In this document: piece after piece, positions 17,302-25,901 of the stretch
Layout: the number at the start of each line of letters is the position of its first letter
Position numbering within the stretch: the first letter of the stretch is position 1
Assembly: GCA_020634815.1 (NCBI GenBank)
Contig: JACKBA010000016.1
Span: 70,856 to 134,855 of the forward strand
Length of the DNA stretch: 64,000 bases
DNA from: Caldilineaceae bacterium
GTDB lineage: Bacteria > Chloroflexota > Anaerolineae > Caldilineales > Caldilineaceae
Direction of reading: 5' to 3'
Made by a program: the position numbers and the translations under genes
The notes under the pieces: model-generated
The model's input: only the letters and a program-made list of their open reading frames with translations
Told to the model about the DNA's origin: nothing
Database searches by the model: none

Positions 17302-18432
17302 CTAGAGGGAGCGCAGTGCTTCGACGAGGCGGTCGGTCTGTTCCGGGCGGCCGACGGAGATGCGGATGCAGTTGTCGAGGCCCGGCTTTTTGTAGTGGCG
17401 TACGAGGATGCCCTGTTGTTCGAGGGCGCGCTTGACGTGCTGAGCGTCGCGGCCTTGCACGTGGCAGAGCACGAAGTTGGCCTCCGACGGCACGGGCAGC
17501 AGATAGGGGATCGTCGCAAGCAGCGCGCTGAGGCGTCGGCGCTCGGCTTTGAGGGTTGCCACGATGGCGTGCAGGTAATCGAGGTCGCGCAGGCTGGCCA
17601 GGCCAGCGACCGTGGCGGCGACGTTGACGTTGTAGGGCTGCTTGAACTTCCACAACTCGTCCATGAGCCAGGCCGGGCAGATGCCGTAGCCCAGGCGCAG
17701 CCCGGCGATGCCCGCTGCCTTGCTGAAGGTGCGCAGCACGACGAGGTTGTCGTGTTCCAGCACCCAGGCGGCGCGGCTGGCGTGGTCGGCGAACTCCACG
17801 TACGCCTCGTCGAGCACGACCATGACCGGCAGCGCCAGCATGCGCGCCAGCTCGTCGTCGGGCAGCCACGTGCCCGACGGGTTGTTGGGCGAGGTGAGGA
17901 AGAGGAGCTTGACACGCCCGCCGTCGTCCTGCCCGGTCGCGCTTGCCAGCACCGCCGCCTCCACTGCGTCGACGTCGATGCCGTAGCCGGCCGTGCGCCA
18001 GATCTCGACCACGCGGCCGCCGCCCAGTTGCGCGTCGAAGCTGTACATGCCGAAGGTGGGCGGGCAGTCGATGATGGCATCGCCGGGGCGCAGGAAGAGG
18101 CGGCACAGGTAGTCGAGCATCTCGTCGGCGCCGTGCGTGGGCAGGATGTGCGCGGCGGGCACGCCGGCATAGCCTGCCAGCGCCTCGCGCAGCTCGCTCT
18201 GCTGCGGGTCGGGGTAGATGTGATAGTAGCTGAACTCGGCCAGCGCCTCGCTGACGGCGGGCGCCGGGCCGTAGGGGTTCTCGTTGGCGTCGAGCTTGAC
18301 GATTTGCTCGGCAGGCAGACCCAGGCGGCGGCTGAGCACCTCGAAGGGCACGATGGGCGTGTAGGCCACCAGCACGGCGAGTTCGTCGCGTAGCAGGCGG
18401 CTGGCGTGGAAGTGTGAGGCGGTATCGGTCAT
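17302..18432 (-). CDS. hisC: Histidinol-phosphate aminotransferase
   Basis: A 376-residue class II aminotransferase converting imidazole-acetol phosphate to histidinol phosphate. It has KLDANENPYGP at 46-56, PNNPSGT at 182-188, the aspartate strand VVLDEAYVEF, and the PLP lysine Lys238 within RTFSKAAGIAGLRLGYG. Length and motif spacing are normal for HisC. It is encoded upstream of hisB on the same strand, with a PH-domain gene between them. Confidence 0.95.
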   Translation of the reverse strand: MTDTASHFHASRLLRDELAVLVAYTPIVPFEVLSRRLGLPAEQIVKLDANENPYGPAPAVSEALAEFSYYHIYPDPQQSELREALAGYAGVPAAHILPTHGADEMLDYLCRLFLRPGDAIIDCPPTFGMYSFDAQLGGGRVVEIWRTAGYGIDVDAVEAAVLASATGQDDGGRVKLLFLTSPNNPSGTWLPDDELARMLALPVMVVLDEAYVEFADHASRAAWVLEHDNLVVLRTFSKAAGIAGLRLGYGICPAWLMDELWKFKQPYNVNVAATVAGLASLRDLDYLHAIVATLKAERRRLSALLATIPYLLPVPSEANFVLCHVQGRDAQHVKRALEQQGILVRHYKKPGLDNCIRISVGRPEQTDRLVEALRSL

Positions 18433-18513
18433 GGCGTGGTTCGGTTGCTTGTGTGCTGTGGCTGCCTGCGTCGTGCCAGCGAGAGGTCTGGCACGACGCA
18501 GGACAATCCGCGT

Positions 18514-20445
18514 TTAGTGATTGGCGGTGTTGCGCCGACGCAGCGCGACTGGCATGGCGAGCGCTGCCAGCACCAGCAGGGCGACCAGGGCGGGCCAGCC
18601 TGCATCGCCGGCGCCGGTCGTCGGCAGGGCGGTCGGCGCTTCGGCGGCGGCTTCTTCGGCGGCAGGTGTCGCCTCGGCGGCGGCTTCCTCGGTCGCGGCT
18701 GCTTCGGCAGCAGGTGTCGCCTCGGCGGCTGCCTCTTCGGTCGCGGCTGCTTCGGCGGCAGGTGTCGCTTCGGCGGCCGCGGCTTCCTCAGTCGCGGCGG
18801 CTTCCGGGCTGTCGACGCGCGTGATGCGGCCTTCAAGCTGCACGTCTACCGGCGAGTGGGCGGTGATGTAGTCGGCCAGGGCCTGGTCGAGCGGCGAGCC
18901 AAAATCGTAGGGATTGATGGCGCTGTCATTGAAGACCGCATAGTCGTCGCCGCCGCGGCGGTTGAAGTCGTTCGTGACCAACTGGTAGACGGCCTCCGGA
19001 TCGACCGGGCTGTACTCGCCATCGGCGCCGCGGACTTCGGCGCTGACGATGCGCTCGCCCGCCGGTTTGCTGCCATCCCAACTGAAGCGCAGGCCGGCAA
19101 CTTGCGGGAAGCGCCCGGTGCCTTCGTTGTCGGGATTCTCGGCGCGGCCGACGCCACTCTCCAGCGCCAGCAGCAGGTCGGAGCCCTTGAGGCCGAAGGT
19201 CGCCATGGTGTTGCCAAAAGGCAGAACTTCGAGCACGTTGCCCATGGTCACGTCGCCCGCCTCGATGCTGGCGCGCAGGCCGCCGCCATTCTCGATCGCG
19301 ATCTGCGTGCCGTCATTCTGCGTCGCCCACAGCATGGCATCGGTGACGATATTGCCCATGGTGCATTCGCCAAAGCGGCAGGATTCGCGGCTGCCGTCCA
19401 GGATGCCGGTGGATTGGCCGACCACGGTGCTGCGCAGTTCTTCCAGCGGCTGGGCCAATTTTGCAACCATCGTCAGCACGTCGGCATCTTCGGCAACGCT
19501 GGCATCGAGCAGGATGGGGTCGCCCTGCCAGCTCGAGGCAACGCCGTCGGCGTCGAAGGTCACTTCGAGGTTGCCCAGATATTTGCCATAGGCGCCATCC
19601 TGCACGATCAGGACCGGGTTGCCACCGGGGGCATTCACGACCGTCGGATACGGCCCGCTCGCGTCCTCGTCCGTGTTGGAGAGCAGCGTGTGGCTGTGGC
19701 CGCCGACGATGACGTCGATGCCGTCGATGGCTGCGGCCAGGGTCTGGTCGTCCGCATAGCCGATGTGGCTGAGCAGGATGATCTTGTTGATGCCCTGCGC
19801 CTCGAGATCGGCGATGACCGGCTCCAGCGATGCCACGTACTCGCCAAAGCTGACGGTGTTGCCGGGACTGGAGCTGGTGGGCGTGGTGTCGGTGGTCAGG
19901 CCGATGATGCCGACCTGTTCGCCATCCACGTCGAGTACGGTCGACGCGGCGATCTTGCCGGCCAGGTCGGGGTCGGCGCTGGCGTCGATGTTGGCGCTAA
20001 GCACCGGCAGCCCCACGGCGTCGATGAATTTCGCCAGGTTGGCCGGGCCGTCATCGAACTCGTGATTGCCGACGGCCATGGCCTGGTAGCCGAGCATGGG
20101 CATATAGTCGGCCGCTTCCTGGCCGCGATACTGGGTGTAGTAGAGCGAGCCCTGGAATTGGTCGCCGGCGTCGACGAGGATGGGATTCGTCGCCGATGCG
20201 CGCAACTCGGCCAGCATGGTGGCGCGGCGTGCGATGCCGCCAAAGCATTCGCCGGCCGCGGCCTCCTCTTCGCTGCACGAGCCGGAGAAGCCGTCGAATT
20301 GCTCGATGTGGCTGTGCGTGTCATTGGTGTGCAAGACGGTGAGGGTAAAGCCGGCGTCGTCCTGGGCGCTGACCGGCAGCGAACCAAAGACGAGCAAGAT
20401 TGCTACAATGATGCCCAGTCGTGCGAAACCTCTTTGTCTGTTCAC
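18514..20445 (-). CDS. Secreted 5'-nucleotidase/2',3'-cyclic phosphodiesterase family protein with an LPXTG-like tail
   Basis: GTG 20445 is preceded by AAGGAG at six bases and opens a clean signal peptide (NRQRGFAR, then a hydrophobic core ending VSAQ). The metallophosphatase domain has the metal-ligand motifs TNDTHSH, DAGDQFQG, GNHEFD and GGHSHT; the C-terminal nucleotidase domain has NGGGLRASI and VLPFGNT. An Ala/Glu/Thr repeat (ATEEAAAEATPAAE units) leads to LPTTG, a hydrophobic helix and an RRR tail, the layout of a sortase substrate. It would hydrolyse extracellular nucleotides for phosphate or nucleoside uptake. No sortase gene is in the window. A GTG at 20496 overlapping hisD is possible but has no ribosome site. 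Confidence 0.9.
   Translation of the reverse strand: MNRQRGFARLGIIVAILLVFGSLPVSAQDDAGFTLTVLHTNDTHSHIEQFDGFSGSCSEEEAAAGECFGGIARRATMLAELRASATNPILVDAGDQFQGSLYYTQYRGQEAADYMPMLGYQAMAVGNHEFDDGPANLAKFIDAVGLPVLSANIDASADPDLAGKIAASTVLDVDGEQVGIIGLTTDTTPTSSSPGNTVSFGEYVASLEPVIADLEAQGINKIILLSHIGYADDQTLAAAIDGIDVIVGGHSHTLLSNTDEDASGPYPTVVNAPGGNPVLIVQDGAYGKYLGNLEVTFDADGVASSWQGDPILLDASVAEDADVLTMVAKLAQPLEELRSTVVGQSTGILDGSRESCRFGECTMGNIVTDAMLWATQNDGTQIAIENGGGLRASIEAGDVTMGNVLEVLPFGNTMATFGLKGSDLLLALESGVGRAENPDNEGTGRFPQVAGLRFSWDGSKPAGERIVSAEVRGADGEYSPVDPEAVYQLVTNDFNRRGGDDYAVFNDSAINPYDFGSPLDQALADYITAHSPVDVQLEGRITRVDSPEAAATEEAAAAEATPAAEAAATEEAAAEATPAAEAAATEEAAAEATPAAEEAAAEAPTALPTTGAGDAGWPALVALLVLAALAMPVALRRRNTANH
18600..18790 (-). 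repeat. In-gene tandem repeat encoding an Ala/Glu/Thr-rich spacer
   Basis: Three to four imperfect units encode EEAAAEATPAAEAAAT. The unit probably acts as a wall-spanning stalk in front of the LPTTG motif. Confidence 0.75.
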
Positions 20446-20492
20446 TTCCTGCTCCTTTGAAACATGTGACAGGCGGTGGATAAATGTGTCGT

Positions 20493-21818
20493 TCACGCCA
20501 GGCGGCGTTCGACGGCGGCCGCGTGGGCGGATAAGCCCTCGGCGCGTGCCAGGCGCTGCGCCGCGGGGCCAATCGCCCGGAGCGTCTGCTCGTTGAGGCC
20601 GATGACGCTGACGATCTTCACAAAGTCGTTGACGTTGACGGGGCTGGCAAACCGCGCCGTTCCCCCCGTCGGCATGACATGGCTAGGGCCGGCGACGTAA
20701 TCGCCCAGCACCTCGAAACTGCGCTCACCCAGGAACACGCCGCCGGCGTGACGCACCTCGCTCAGGTGGCTCCACGGATCGTCGACCAGCAGGCACAGGT
20801 GCTCCGGCGCATAGGTGTTCGCCAGCGCAAAGGCCTGCGCCAGCGAGTCGGTGACGACGATGCCGCTGCCGCGCGCCAGCGAACCGGCGATGACCTCGGA
20901 GCGGCCCAGTTCTTCCAGTTGCGCCATGACTGCGGCCTGCACCTGCTCGGCCAGCCGGTAGGAGGGCGTCAGCAGGATCGCGCAGGCGAGGACGTCATGC
21001 TCGGCCTGCGCCAGCAGATCGGCGGCGGCAAGTTGCGGGTTGGCGCGCTCGTCGGCGATGACGACCGTCTCGGTGGGGCCGGGCAGCCCGTCGATACCCA
21101 CGATGCCGAAGACCTGGCGCTTGGCCAGCGTGGTGAAGAGGCTGCCGGGCCCGCAGATCTTGTCGACGCGGGCGATGGATTCGGTGCCGAAGGCCAGCGC
21201 GCCGATGGCCTGCGCGCCGCCGCCGACGTAGACGGTGTCGATGCCGGCCAGGTCGGCGGCCACCAGGATGGTGGGGTGGGGCAGGCCGCTGTCGCGCTGC
21301 GGCGGCGAGATCATGGCGATGAAGTCGACGCCGGCGACGCGTGCCGGGATGGCAGTCATGATGAGCGAGCTGGGCAGCGGCGCCGAGCCACCCGGGATGT
21401 AGATGCCGACGCGCTCGATGGGGCGCACAAGTTGGCCGAGCGTGCCCTCACCGTCATTGTGGATCCAGCTCAGCGCGGGCTGGCGGCGGTGAAAGGCCTC
21501 GACGCGCGCAATGGCGACGCGCATGGCGTCGATGACCTCCGGCGCCACGTGATCGTAGGCCGCCTCGATGGCCGCACGCGGCACGACCAGCGCGGGCGGC
21601 GTCACGCCGTCGACGCGCTGCGACCAGTCGATCAGCGCCGCATCGCCGCGCGCGCGCACGTCGGCCAGGATGCGGCGCACGGCCTCGTCGGGCGAGATGC
21701 GTTCGCCGAAGAGCGCCTCGATGCGGTCGAGCAGCGGGTCGGGGATGGCAAGTTCGTCCCACGCCGGGCGGCGCAGGATCGTCTGCTGGGCGGTCTGGGT
21801 ATCGTAGATGCGCATCAT
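20493..21818 (-). CDS. hisD: Histidinol dehydrogenase
   Basis: A 441-residue enzyme performing the two final NAD-dependent oxidations to histidine. Signature stretches include RVGIYIPGGSAPLPSSLIM, the nucleotide region VYVGGGAQAIGALAFGT, DKICGPGS, GPTETVVIAD, and the zinc/substrate region PSHVMPTGGTARF. The start is ATGATG at 21818; the in-frame extension upstream overlaps the Nudix gene and lacks family support. Forty-seven bases separate it from the nucleotidase gene. Confidence 0.96.
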   Translation of the reverse strand: MMRIYDTQTAQQTILRRPAWDELAIPDPLLDRIEALFGERISPDEAVRRILADVRARGDAALIDWSQRVDGVTPPALVVPRAAIEAAYDHVAPEVIDAMRVAIARVEAFHRRQPALSWIHNDGEGTLGQLVRPIERVGIYIPGGSAPLPSSLIMTAIPARVAGVDFIAMISPPQRDSGLPHPTILVAADLAGIDTVYVGGGAQAIGALAFGTESIARVDKICGPGSLFTTLAKRQVFGIVGIDGLPGPTETVVIADERANPQLAAADLLAQAEHDVLACAILLTPSYRLAEQVQAAVMAQLEELGRSEVIAGSLARGSGIVVTDSLAQAFALANTYAPEHLCLLVDDPWSHLSEVRHAGGVFLGERSFEVLGDYVAGPSHVMPTGGTARFASPVNVNDFVKIVSVIGLNEQTLRAIGPAAQRLARAEGLSAHAAAVERRLA

Positions 21819-21865
21819 GCGTTCACTCGTTTCTGGCAGTGTGGTCCGGGACGCGTGCCGGACAA

Positions 21866-22522
21866 TCAGGGATCGCTGCAATCGCGACGAAAGCCGCAGA
21901 CGGTGCAGGTGATCTTGCAGTTGTGTTTGGTCACGGGCGCGCCGCACACCCAACAGTAGGTGTCATCCTCGGCGGTGTAGCCCAGCGGTACAGCGGCAGG
22001 CGCCTCCGCGACCGGCGCGTGGCCATCGACGTATGGGCCGGCCGGCTCGGGTGTGTCGAGCGGGTAAAAGACAACCTCGTGCGCGATCAGGTCGCCGTTC
22101 TCGTAGAAGAAGCGCCCGGAGAAGAAGCGTTCCTGTTCCAGCCAGGGGATGAAGACGCGATCGCCCGGCCAGAGCGGCAGGTCGAGCAGCCGCTCGTCAT
22201 CGATCCACGCCAGCTCGCCTTCGGGCGAGTCGATGAGTGCGCCGCTGAAGTCGCGCGCGACAAAGACAAAGGCGTACCAGTCCTCGTCCGGGCGGAACTG
22301 GGGAAAGGTCAGCAGCCCGCGCAATTCTGGGTTGCGGAGGGTCAGGCCGGCCTCTTCGTGCACCTCGCGGATGGCGCACGCCTCGGGCGATTCGCCCGGC
22401 TCGAACTTGCCGCCCAGCCCGTTCCACTTGCCGCGATGCATGTCGCCCGCTTTCTTGACGCGGTGAAGCATGAGCGTCTGCCCCGGACGGCGCACATAGA
22501 CGAGCGTGGCGAGCTTGAGCAT
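21866..22522 (-). CDS. Nudix hydrolase (MutT-like) with a C-terminal zinc ribbon
   Basis: This 218-residue protein has a full Nudix box, GGKFEPGESPEACAIREVHE followed by EAGL, near 37-60, which hydrolyses nucleoside diphosphate linkages; the VKKAGDMHRGKWNGLGGK context resembles 8-oxo-dGTPases. After about residue 185 a four-cysteine segment with CWVCG and CTVCGF suggests a fused zinc ribbon. ATG 22522 has AAGGTG upstream; a longer start at 22594 would read repeat-like DNA. Confidence 0.88.
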   Translation of the reverse strand: MLKLATLVYVRRPGQTLMLHRVKKAGDMHRGKWNGLGGKFEPGESPEACAIREVHEEAGLTLRNPELRGLLTFPQFRPDEDWYAFVFVARDFSGALIDSPEGELAWIDDERLLDLPLWPGDRVFIPWLEQERFFSGRFFYENGDLIAHEVVFYPLDTPEPAGPYVDGHAPVAEAPAAVPLGYTAEDDTYCWVCGAPVTKHNCKITCTVCGFRRDCSDP

Positions 22523-22788
22523 TCTGAACACGCACCTTCTGAGTGAGTGCTTGAACAGCAACCACGAAGACGCAAAGCGCACGAAGGGGCACAAAGGAAT
22601 TGCACTCGATCTGGCGATTTTTCGCGCCCAGTGTGGCTGCGCAGTAGGTCTTTCTACACAATCTGTGAGCGGCGGACGCTTGACTGGCAGAGCGTCGCAG
22701 GCCGCCGTCTATTGTAGATAGTAACGCACGGCGCCAGCGATGCCAAAGCGCACGGAATCCTTTCAAGGCGGACATTGAGTCATCGGCC
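22523..22788. other. Intergenic region with one family E repeat
   Basis: Near 22560-22601 lies ACCACGAAGACGCAAAG followed by CACGAAGGGGCACAAAGG, a common interspersed word pattern. No gene is seen. The region separates the divergent Nudix and recO genes. Confidence 0.55.
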
Positions 22789-22817
22789 TTGGGAGCGCCC
22801 GCGCCGGGTGGTATAAT
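22789..22817 (+). promoter_or_regulatory. recO promoter, apparently leaderless
   Basis: TTGGGA at 22789-22794, a 17-base spacer and a perfect TATAAT at 22812-22817. The ATG of recO is only eight bases further on, and no Shine-Dalgarno is present. Confidence 0.7.
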
Positions 22818-22825
22818 CACGCCCT

Positions 22826-23629
22826 ATGCCACCACGCGAACGGATTCGCTCGACCCATGCCCTGGTGCTCCGGCGCCGCGATGTCAACGACGCCGACCGC
22901 GTGCTGACGGTGCTGACGCCGCGCGACGGCAAGCTGGAACTCATCGCCAAGGGTGTGCGCAAGACCACCAGCCGCAAGGCCGGGCATCTCGAACTCTTCG
23001 TGCACGCCTCGCTGCTGGTGGCGCAGGCGCGTACGTGGGACATCATCACCGAGGTGCAGACGGTCGAGAGCTTCCGCCACCTGCGCGACGACCTGGACGC
23101 GATTGCCGCGGCGAGCTATGTCTGCGAACTCGTCGACAACTTCGCCGAAAGCAACGACGAGATCCAGCCGGTGTGGGATCTTGTGCTGGACGTGCTGCGC
23201 GAGCTCGATGCCGGCGCCGCGCGGCATGAACTTCCTGCCAACCTGCTGCGCTGGTTCGACCTGCACCTGCTGAGCCTGACCGGTTTTCAGCCGCAGTTGT
23301 TTCGCTGCCTGGACTGCGAGCGCCCGCTCGAGCCAACGATCAACTTCGTCAACCTGCATGAGGGTGGCGTGCTCTGCCCCGACTGCGGCGGGCGTCGCAA
23401 CGACGTGGAGCCGCTCGACGCCGACACGCTCAAGGTGCTGCGCTTCTTGCAGAGTCAGCCGTGGCCCGCAGTGAGCCAGGTCAGCGTGCGGCCGCCGGTC
23501 ATGCGGCGCGTCGAGAGCCTGTTGCAGCGCTACCTCATCGTCGTTCTCGAACGTCAGTTGCGCTCGACCCTCTTCCTCCGCCGCCTGGCTGCCACCCCGG
23601 CCGGGCCCGAGATTGATCCCGGAGAATAG
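22826..23629 (+). CDS. recO: DNA repair protein RecO
   Basis: A 267-residue protein with an N-terminal OB fold (THALVLRRRDVNDADRVLTVL, GKLELIAKGVRK) and a C-terminal helical domain carrying a zinc site, Cys161, Cys164, Cys184 and Cys187 (CLDC and CPDC). RecO loads RecA onto SSB-coated DNA with RecF and RecR. Its start lies eight bases after a TATAAT box, so the mRNA is probably leaderless. The MazG-like gene follows three bases after its stop. Confidence 0.93.
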   Translation: MPPRERIRSTHALVLRRRDVNDADRVLTVLTPRDGKLELIAKGVRKTTSRKAGHLELFVHASLLVAQARTWDIITEVQTVESFRHLRDDLDAIAAASYVCELVDNFAESNDEIQPVWDLVLDVLRELDAGAARHELPANLLRWFDLHLLSLTGFQPQLFRCLDCERPLEPTINFVNLHEGGVLCPDCGGRRNDVEPLDADTLKVLRFLQSQPWPAVSQVSVRPPVMRRVESLLQRYLIVVLERQLRSTLFLRRLAATPAGPEIDPGE

Positions 23630-23632
23630 CCG

Positions 23633-24019
23633 ATGCAGATTCGCGAATATCAGGAGTGGCTGGAAGCCTGGGATCGCGCCCGCGCCTGGGAGCAGGTGAC
23701 GATGAGCCATACCCTGCTGCACGCGCTCGAAGAACTGGGCGAGGTCAGCAAACTCGTGCAGATGATCGAGGGCTACCGCGCCCCCTCGCCCGACGACCTG
23801 GACGCGATCCGCAGCGAACTTGCCCTCGAACTGAGTGACTTGCAGGTGATGCTCTTCAAGATCGCCTACCTCGCCGGCATCGATATGGAGGCGGCTATGG
23901 TGCGCGGGCAGGCCAAGGCCGACGCCCGTTTCCCCGACCCCGCCACCGGTCCCGCCGAACGCGCCGCCTACTGGGCGCGCTACCAGGAATATCTGCGCCG
24001 CCACGGTCTGGTCGAATAG
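23633..24019 (+). CDS. MazG-like nucleotide pyrophosphohydrolase
   Basis: A 128-residue all-alpha NTP pyrophosphatase. The metal-binding motif is present as EELGE (Glu33, Glu34, Glu37) and ELALELSDL (Glu62, Glu66, Asp69), matching the ExxE...ExxD pattern of MazG and dUTPase-like proteins. It probably removes non-canonical or excess NTPs; the exact nucleotide is unknown. It forms an operon with recO. Confidence 0.87.
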   Translation: MQIREYQEWLEAWDRARAWEQVTMSHTLLHALEELGEVSKLVQMIEGYRAPSPDDLDAIRSELALELSDLQVMLFKIAYLAGIDMEAAMVRGQAKADARFPDPATGPAERAAYWARYQEYLRRHGLVE

Positions 24020-24039
24020 ACAGCCTCTACCAATCTTGA

Positions 24040-24067
24040 CGCAGAGACGCTGAGCCGCAGAGACAAG
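24040..24067. repeat. Family E repeat fragment
   Basis: ACGCAGAGACGCTGAG followed by CCGCAGAGAC, a degenerate tandem of CGCAGAG words similar to those near 22560, 33680 and 58060. Confidence 0.5.
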
Positions 24068-24180
24068 CCCTGCTTCGTTGTCGTGTTGCCGCTGCGAATC
24101 TCTGCATCACCGCCTCCTAACGCACGCGCATCGAGTGATCCAGGGCGGCCACCGGATTTGTCCAATCGTTACCAAAATCA

Positions 24181-24192
24181 GAACAAACGTGC
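24181..24192 (+). promoter_or_regulatory. LexA operator-like box 1
   Basis: GAACAAACGTGC differs by one base from the Gram-positive LexA consensus GAACNNNNGTTC. Confidence 0.65.
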
Positions 24193-24201
24193 TTTTGGGT
24201 A

Positions 24202-24230
24202 TTGACATCGCACAAATGTTCGTGTACTAT
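24202..24230 (+). promoter_or_regulatory. lexA promoter
   Basis: A perfect TTGACA at 24202-24207, a 17-base spacer and TACTAT at 24225-24230. LexA box 2 lies wholly inside the spacer, so repressor binding would occlude RNA polymerase. Confidence 0.8.
24210..24221 (+). promoter_or_regulatory. LexA operator-like box 2
   Basis: GCACAAATGTTC lies within the -35/-10 spacer. The extended form CGCACAAATGTTCG differs by one base from the Bacillus-type palindrome. Confidence 0.75.
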
Positions 24231-24245
24231 TTGGGATACTTGGGA

Positions 24246-24257
24246 AAACAAACGTTC
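24246..24257 (+). promoter_or_regulatory. LexA operator-like box 3
   Basis: AAACAAACGTTC differs by one base from GAACNNNNGTTC and lies in the early transcribed leader of lexA. Confidence 0.65.
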
Positions 24258-24303
24258 TGTTTTGGGATAACTTGGGTAACGACTGCAACCAGGATTGGGA
24301 ATC

Positions 24304-24999
24304 ATGAATCTCTCTGAACGCCAGCAAAAGATCCTACGCTTCATCATCAGCTTCATGGGCGCGCACGAGTATCCGCCCACGATCCGTGAGATTGGTGAGG
24401 AGGTGGGCATCAGTAGCACGTCCGTGGTGAACTACAACCTGGCCAAGCTCGAAGAATACGAGTTGATCGCACGCGACCGTGAGGTGAGCCGCGGGTTGAG
24501 CCTCAACCGGCCGCGGCTGGCCGAAATCGGTTTTCTTGCGGCCACGAACGGCAGCGCCAATGGTGGAGCGCGCAGCGCAGCGGCTGGTCGCTTCACGGTG
24601 CCGGTGCTGGGGCGTATCGCCGCCGGTGAGCCCATCGGTGCCATCCCGCGCGAGGCGCACGACCCCGAGGAGTGGATCGAGATTGCCGAGGGGTTGGTCA
24701 ACGTGCCGTCGGACCGGCTTTTTGCCCTGCGCGTCAAGGGGAACTCCATGATCGATGCCAGCGTGCTGGACGGCGACATCGTCATCCTTCGCCAGCAGGA
24801 TACGGCCAACGATGGCGACATGGTGGCGGCGTGGATCGAGGGTGACGAGGAGACGACGCTCAAGTACCTCTATCGCGATGGCGCCGACGTGCGCCTGATG
24901 CCGGCCAACCCCAATCCCGAGTACAAGCCCATCGTGCGCCCGGCGGAGCGCGTGCGTATCAACGGGAAGGTCGTTTCGGTCATTCGCGTGCTACATTGA
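24304..24999 (+). CDS. lexA: LexA repressor, SOS regulator
   Basis: A 231-residue protein. Residues 1-70 are the winged helix-turn-helix (PPTIREIGEEVGISSTSVVNY is the recognition region), and the rest is the S24 self-cleavage domain, with the scissile Ala107-Gly108 in GRIAAGEP, the nucleophile Ser148 in GNSMIDASVLDGD and the general base Lys187 in TTLKYL. It represses SOS genes until RecA filaments trigger cleavage. Three operator-like boxes in its own promoter region indicate autoregulation. An in-frame ATG nine bases upstream is less likely. Confidence 0.97.
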   Translation: MNLSERQQKILRFIISFMGAHEYPPTIREIGEEVGISSTSVVNYNLAKLEEYELIARDREVSRGLSLNRPRLAEIGFLAATNGSANGGARSAAAGRFTVPVLGRIAAGEPIGAIPREAHDPEEWIEIAEGLVNVPSDRLFALRVKGNSMIDASVLDGDIVILRQQDTANDGDMVAAWIEGDEETTLKYLYRDGADVRLMPANPNPEYKPIVRPAERVRINGKVVSVIRVLH

Positions 25000-25015
25000 G
25001 ACATTGCCGCCAATC

Positions 25016-25049
25016 AAAAGGAGCGGGCCGTACGGCCCGCTCCTTTTTT
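25016..25049. terminator. Bidirectional intrinsic terminator between lexA and acpP
   Basis: A 14-bp perfect stem AAAAGGAGCGGGCC with a GTAC loop, followed by a run of Ts (25044-25049). The A-run on the other side makes it work for the converging acpP transcript too. Confidence 0.92.
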
Positions 25050-25063
25050 GTTTTTCGTGACGC

Positions 25064-25309
25064 TCAGCCGGCCATGGCGCCGTCGAGATAGGTGACGGCG
25101 TCGCCGACGGTGACGATCTTCTGCGCGTCGTCGTCGTTGATCTCGCCGCCGAACTCTTCCTCAAAGGCCATGATCAACTCAACGAGGTCGAGGCTGTCCG
25201 CCTCCAGGTCGTCGCGGAAATTGGCTTCCATGTTTACGTCTTCAGCGTCGACACCGAGCTGGTCGACGATAATGGCGCGTACGCGTTCGAATGTGCTGTT
25301 TTCGGCCAT
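25064..25309 (-). CDS. acpP: Acyl carrier protein
   Basis: An 81-residue acidic four-helix protein. Ser39 in EADSLDLVEL is the site of 4'-phosphopantetheine attachment. It carries growing acyl chains in fatty acid synthesis. AGAGGAGAG precedes ATG 25309. It has its own promoter about 120 bases upstream and stands apart from other fab genes. Confidence 0.96.
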   Translation of the reverse strand: MAENSTFERVRAIIVDQLGVDAEDVNMEANFRDDLEADSLDLVELIMAFEEEFGGEINDDDAQKIVTVGDAVTYLDGAMAG

Positions 25310-25435
25310 GATGGCAAACTCTCCTCTGTCAATAAGTCATCTTAAACGATTAGGGCGCACCGTGATTCGAAGCGCACGTTTTCGCACCCTGAAAATCTAG
25401 CATCGTGTCTTGCCTTTGGTCAGGAAGCATTGGCC

Positions 25436-25465
25436 ATTGTAGTGCAGCGTTTGTCACCCTGTCAA
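25436..25465 (-). promoter_or_regulatory. acpP promoter
   Basis: A perfect TTGACA at 25460-25465, an 18-base spacer and TACAAT at 25436-25441 on the minus strand. The predicted leader is about 120 bases. Confidence 0.75.
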
Positions 25466-25649
25466 CATCACCGCCAACCGGCACGCAACGAAACCGCAAC
25501 CCAGCCACTCGCCTTCTCACCTCGGCAGATACTTTGCACATGTCTTGAGAAAGAACACCCAATCACCCGTGGAGTTGCGCCGGCGGCCGAGGAGAATTGG
25601 CGAGATTGCCCGGCAACAGTGCCAAAACCGAGTTCCGTATACTGGACAG

Positions 25650-25855
<206 letters not shown>

Positions 25856-25901
25856 CCCGGTTTTGCCCGGCGCGGGGTCGCGTCCCGATGCCGCGCCGGG
25901 G

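Noticed and set aside
20446..20496. GTG at 20496 overlapping hisD as start of the nucleotidase
   Set aside because: GTG 20445 has an AAGGAG site at correct spacing and gives a normal signal peptide.
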